From positions 9,672,001 through 9,736,000 of the forward strand of contig AP026539.1 in the NCBI GenBank assembly GCA_026075535.2: a stretch of DNA of 64,000 nt. Reading direction: 5' to 3'. This document shows, in pieces, positions 63,193 to 64,000 of the stretch; position 1 is the first letter of the stretch; each line of letters begins with the position of its first letter. A model generated the notes under the pieces. That model had not been told where the DNA came from. It was given only the letters and a program-made list of their open reading frames with translations, and made no database searches. The DNA is from Tricholoma matsutake. Its lineage: Eukaryota; Basidiomycota; Agaricomycetes; Agaricales; Tricholomataceae. A program made the position numbers and the translations under genes.

Positions 63193-64000
63193 ACTTTGCA
63201 TTTGTTGGTTTGGGTGGTCATGGTTGTGGACCAGGCACAGGATGTCCATCATGCATGAATGTTTGTAATTACAAACAAACACGACAATGCATGTTCATTT
63301 ACTGTAAACAAACATATACAGCTAAGACAAACATGGACAACAACTTCAAAGATACATAAACCCAGACCTCCCCACTTATTCTTGGGGCATCCCCCCTCTC
63401 ATCAGTATATGTATAAGTAACTTTAGTATTTAGGTACATGAATACATAGTTATTTGTGGGTACGAAAAGACCAGTTGAGACCGGTTGAGACCGGTCTTTG
63501 ATCAGTTTTTGTGACTTTTAAATGAGTATCAACTGCTAACTGGACTGCAGGCCATTTTGGATGGACCGAGACCAATGGTTCAGTCTCTTGCAGTTAAGTT
63601 CAGTGATAGGTCCACCTTGTCGTTCAAGCTCAGAAAATCACATCTACGATCGTCGTCGAAGCTCTATGAACCCATATGAACCTCTACAAACCCATACGAA
63701 CCCCTCTGAAGCTCTACAAAGCTCTACAAAGTCACGAGAATGCTTCAAAACCCTTTGCAACGCTTTGAAACTCTTTGCGACACCTCAAAATTCTTTGTAT
63801 GCCTTCGGCTGCTATAGTACAACTCCCCGACCTTCGGACAGCTCGGGATAGACACTTGGAGCATTGTCGACGAGTTCCGAACCAGTATCGAGCAATATCG
63901 CAGTGATATCGGCCTTTGAACAAGTCCAATATTTCCTCGACCGACTTCGAGCATTGTCGAATGCGATCGAGCATCATATTGAATGTGATTGAACATCGTC
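63193..64000. other. Right end of window, no gene recognised
   Basis: 63460-63600 contains GACCGGT words resembling element C. 63655-63790 is rich in CTCTACAAA and CCCATA repeats. 63850-64000 (TCGAGCA, GATCGAGCATCAT) resembles the TCGACAATGGTCGAGG area of G4 LTRs. No ORF is supported. Confidence 0.35.

Overview
This 64 kb window looks like fungal, probably basidiomycete (Agaricomycete-type), heterochromatin. The grounds are short introns (about 45-65 bp, GTRNGT donors, CTAAC-type branch points), several chromodomain-bearing Ty3/Gypsy families, a Ty1/Copia element, hAT-like transposons with 8-bp target duplications, and one Crinkler (CRN)-type gene with introns. No bacterial-style operons, rRNA genes or convincing functional tRNA genes were seen. 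The species assignment is inference. Nearly all coding sequence belongs to mobile elements.

Layout. 1-3436: minus-strand gypsy copy (family G1) with a solo LTR in its reverse transcriptase. 3437-4020: decayed duplicate of the 5' end of a CRN gene, fused to that gypsy copy. 4024-5091: Lys-rich ORF, 20-bp minisatellite and a fragment of palindrome/intron cargo. 5092-26478: one G1 gypsy element whose two LTRs were each hit by another retroelement, G2 (5566-13675, TSD CTAAG) in the 5' LTR and a copia element with apparently identical LTRs (20560-26306, TSD AATCC) in the 3' LTR. 26478-26906: hAT transposase remnant. 27368-30002: CRN-like gene with a P-loop and a nuclease-like C-terminus. 30441-35290: chromodomain gypsy G3. 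35456-38450: unrecognised Gln-rich multidomain ORF ending near a purine tract and LTR start. 38605-51854: large gypsy G4, interrupted by a 2.2 kb hAT-like element (A) and by an inverted solo LTR of its own family. 51960-58451: LTR remnants, then the 3' half of a second G2 copy (minus strand) carrying two adjacent hAT-like insertions (C and B). 58452-59637: gag of another gypsy. 60311-62123: LTR and decayed RT/RNase H. 62273-63190 and beyond: another cargo element (D).

Three themes stand out. (1) Elements A, B, D and fragment E share an unusual cargo: short palindromes and GGGCCC hairpins placed directly upstream of spliceosomal-looking introns, repeated many times. A and B also have outward-facing tRNA-like (A-box/B-box) modules near both ends. 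The cargo occurs with two different terminal-repeat types. This is the best candidate for an undescribed system. (2) Decay is strongly CpG-directed. Premature stops are almost all TGA, most explicable from CGA, often without frameshifts; the same deamination also turned the RT catalytic Asp (CTC-GAT) into Asn. (3) G2 carries two extra ORFs after pol: a twin zinc-knuckle protein and a small membrane-anchored Arg-rich protein whose stop codon abuts the LTR, both present in two copies.

Apart from possible expression of the youngest copia element and the CRN locus, I see no gene here that is clearly intact.
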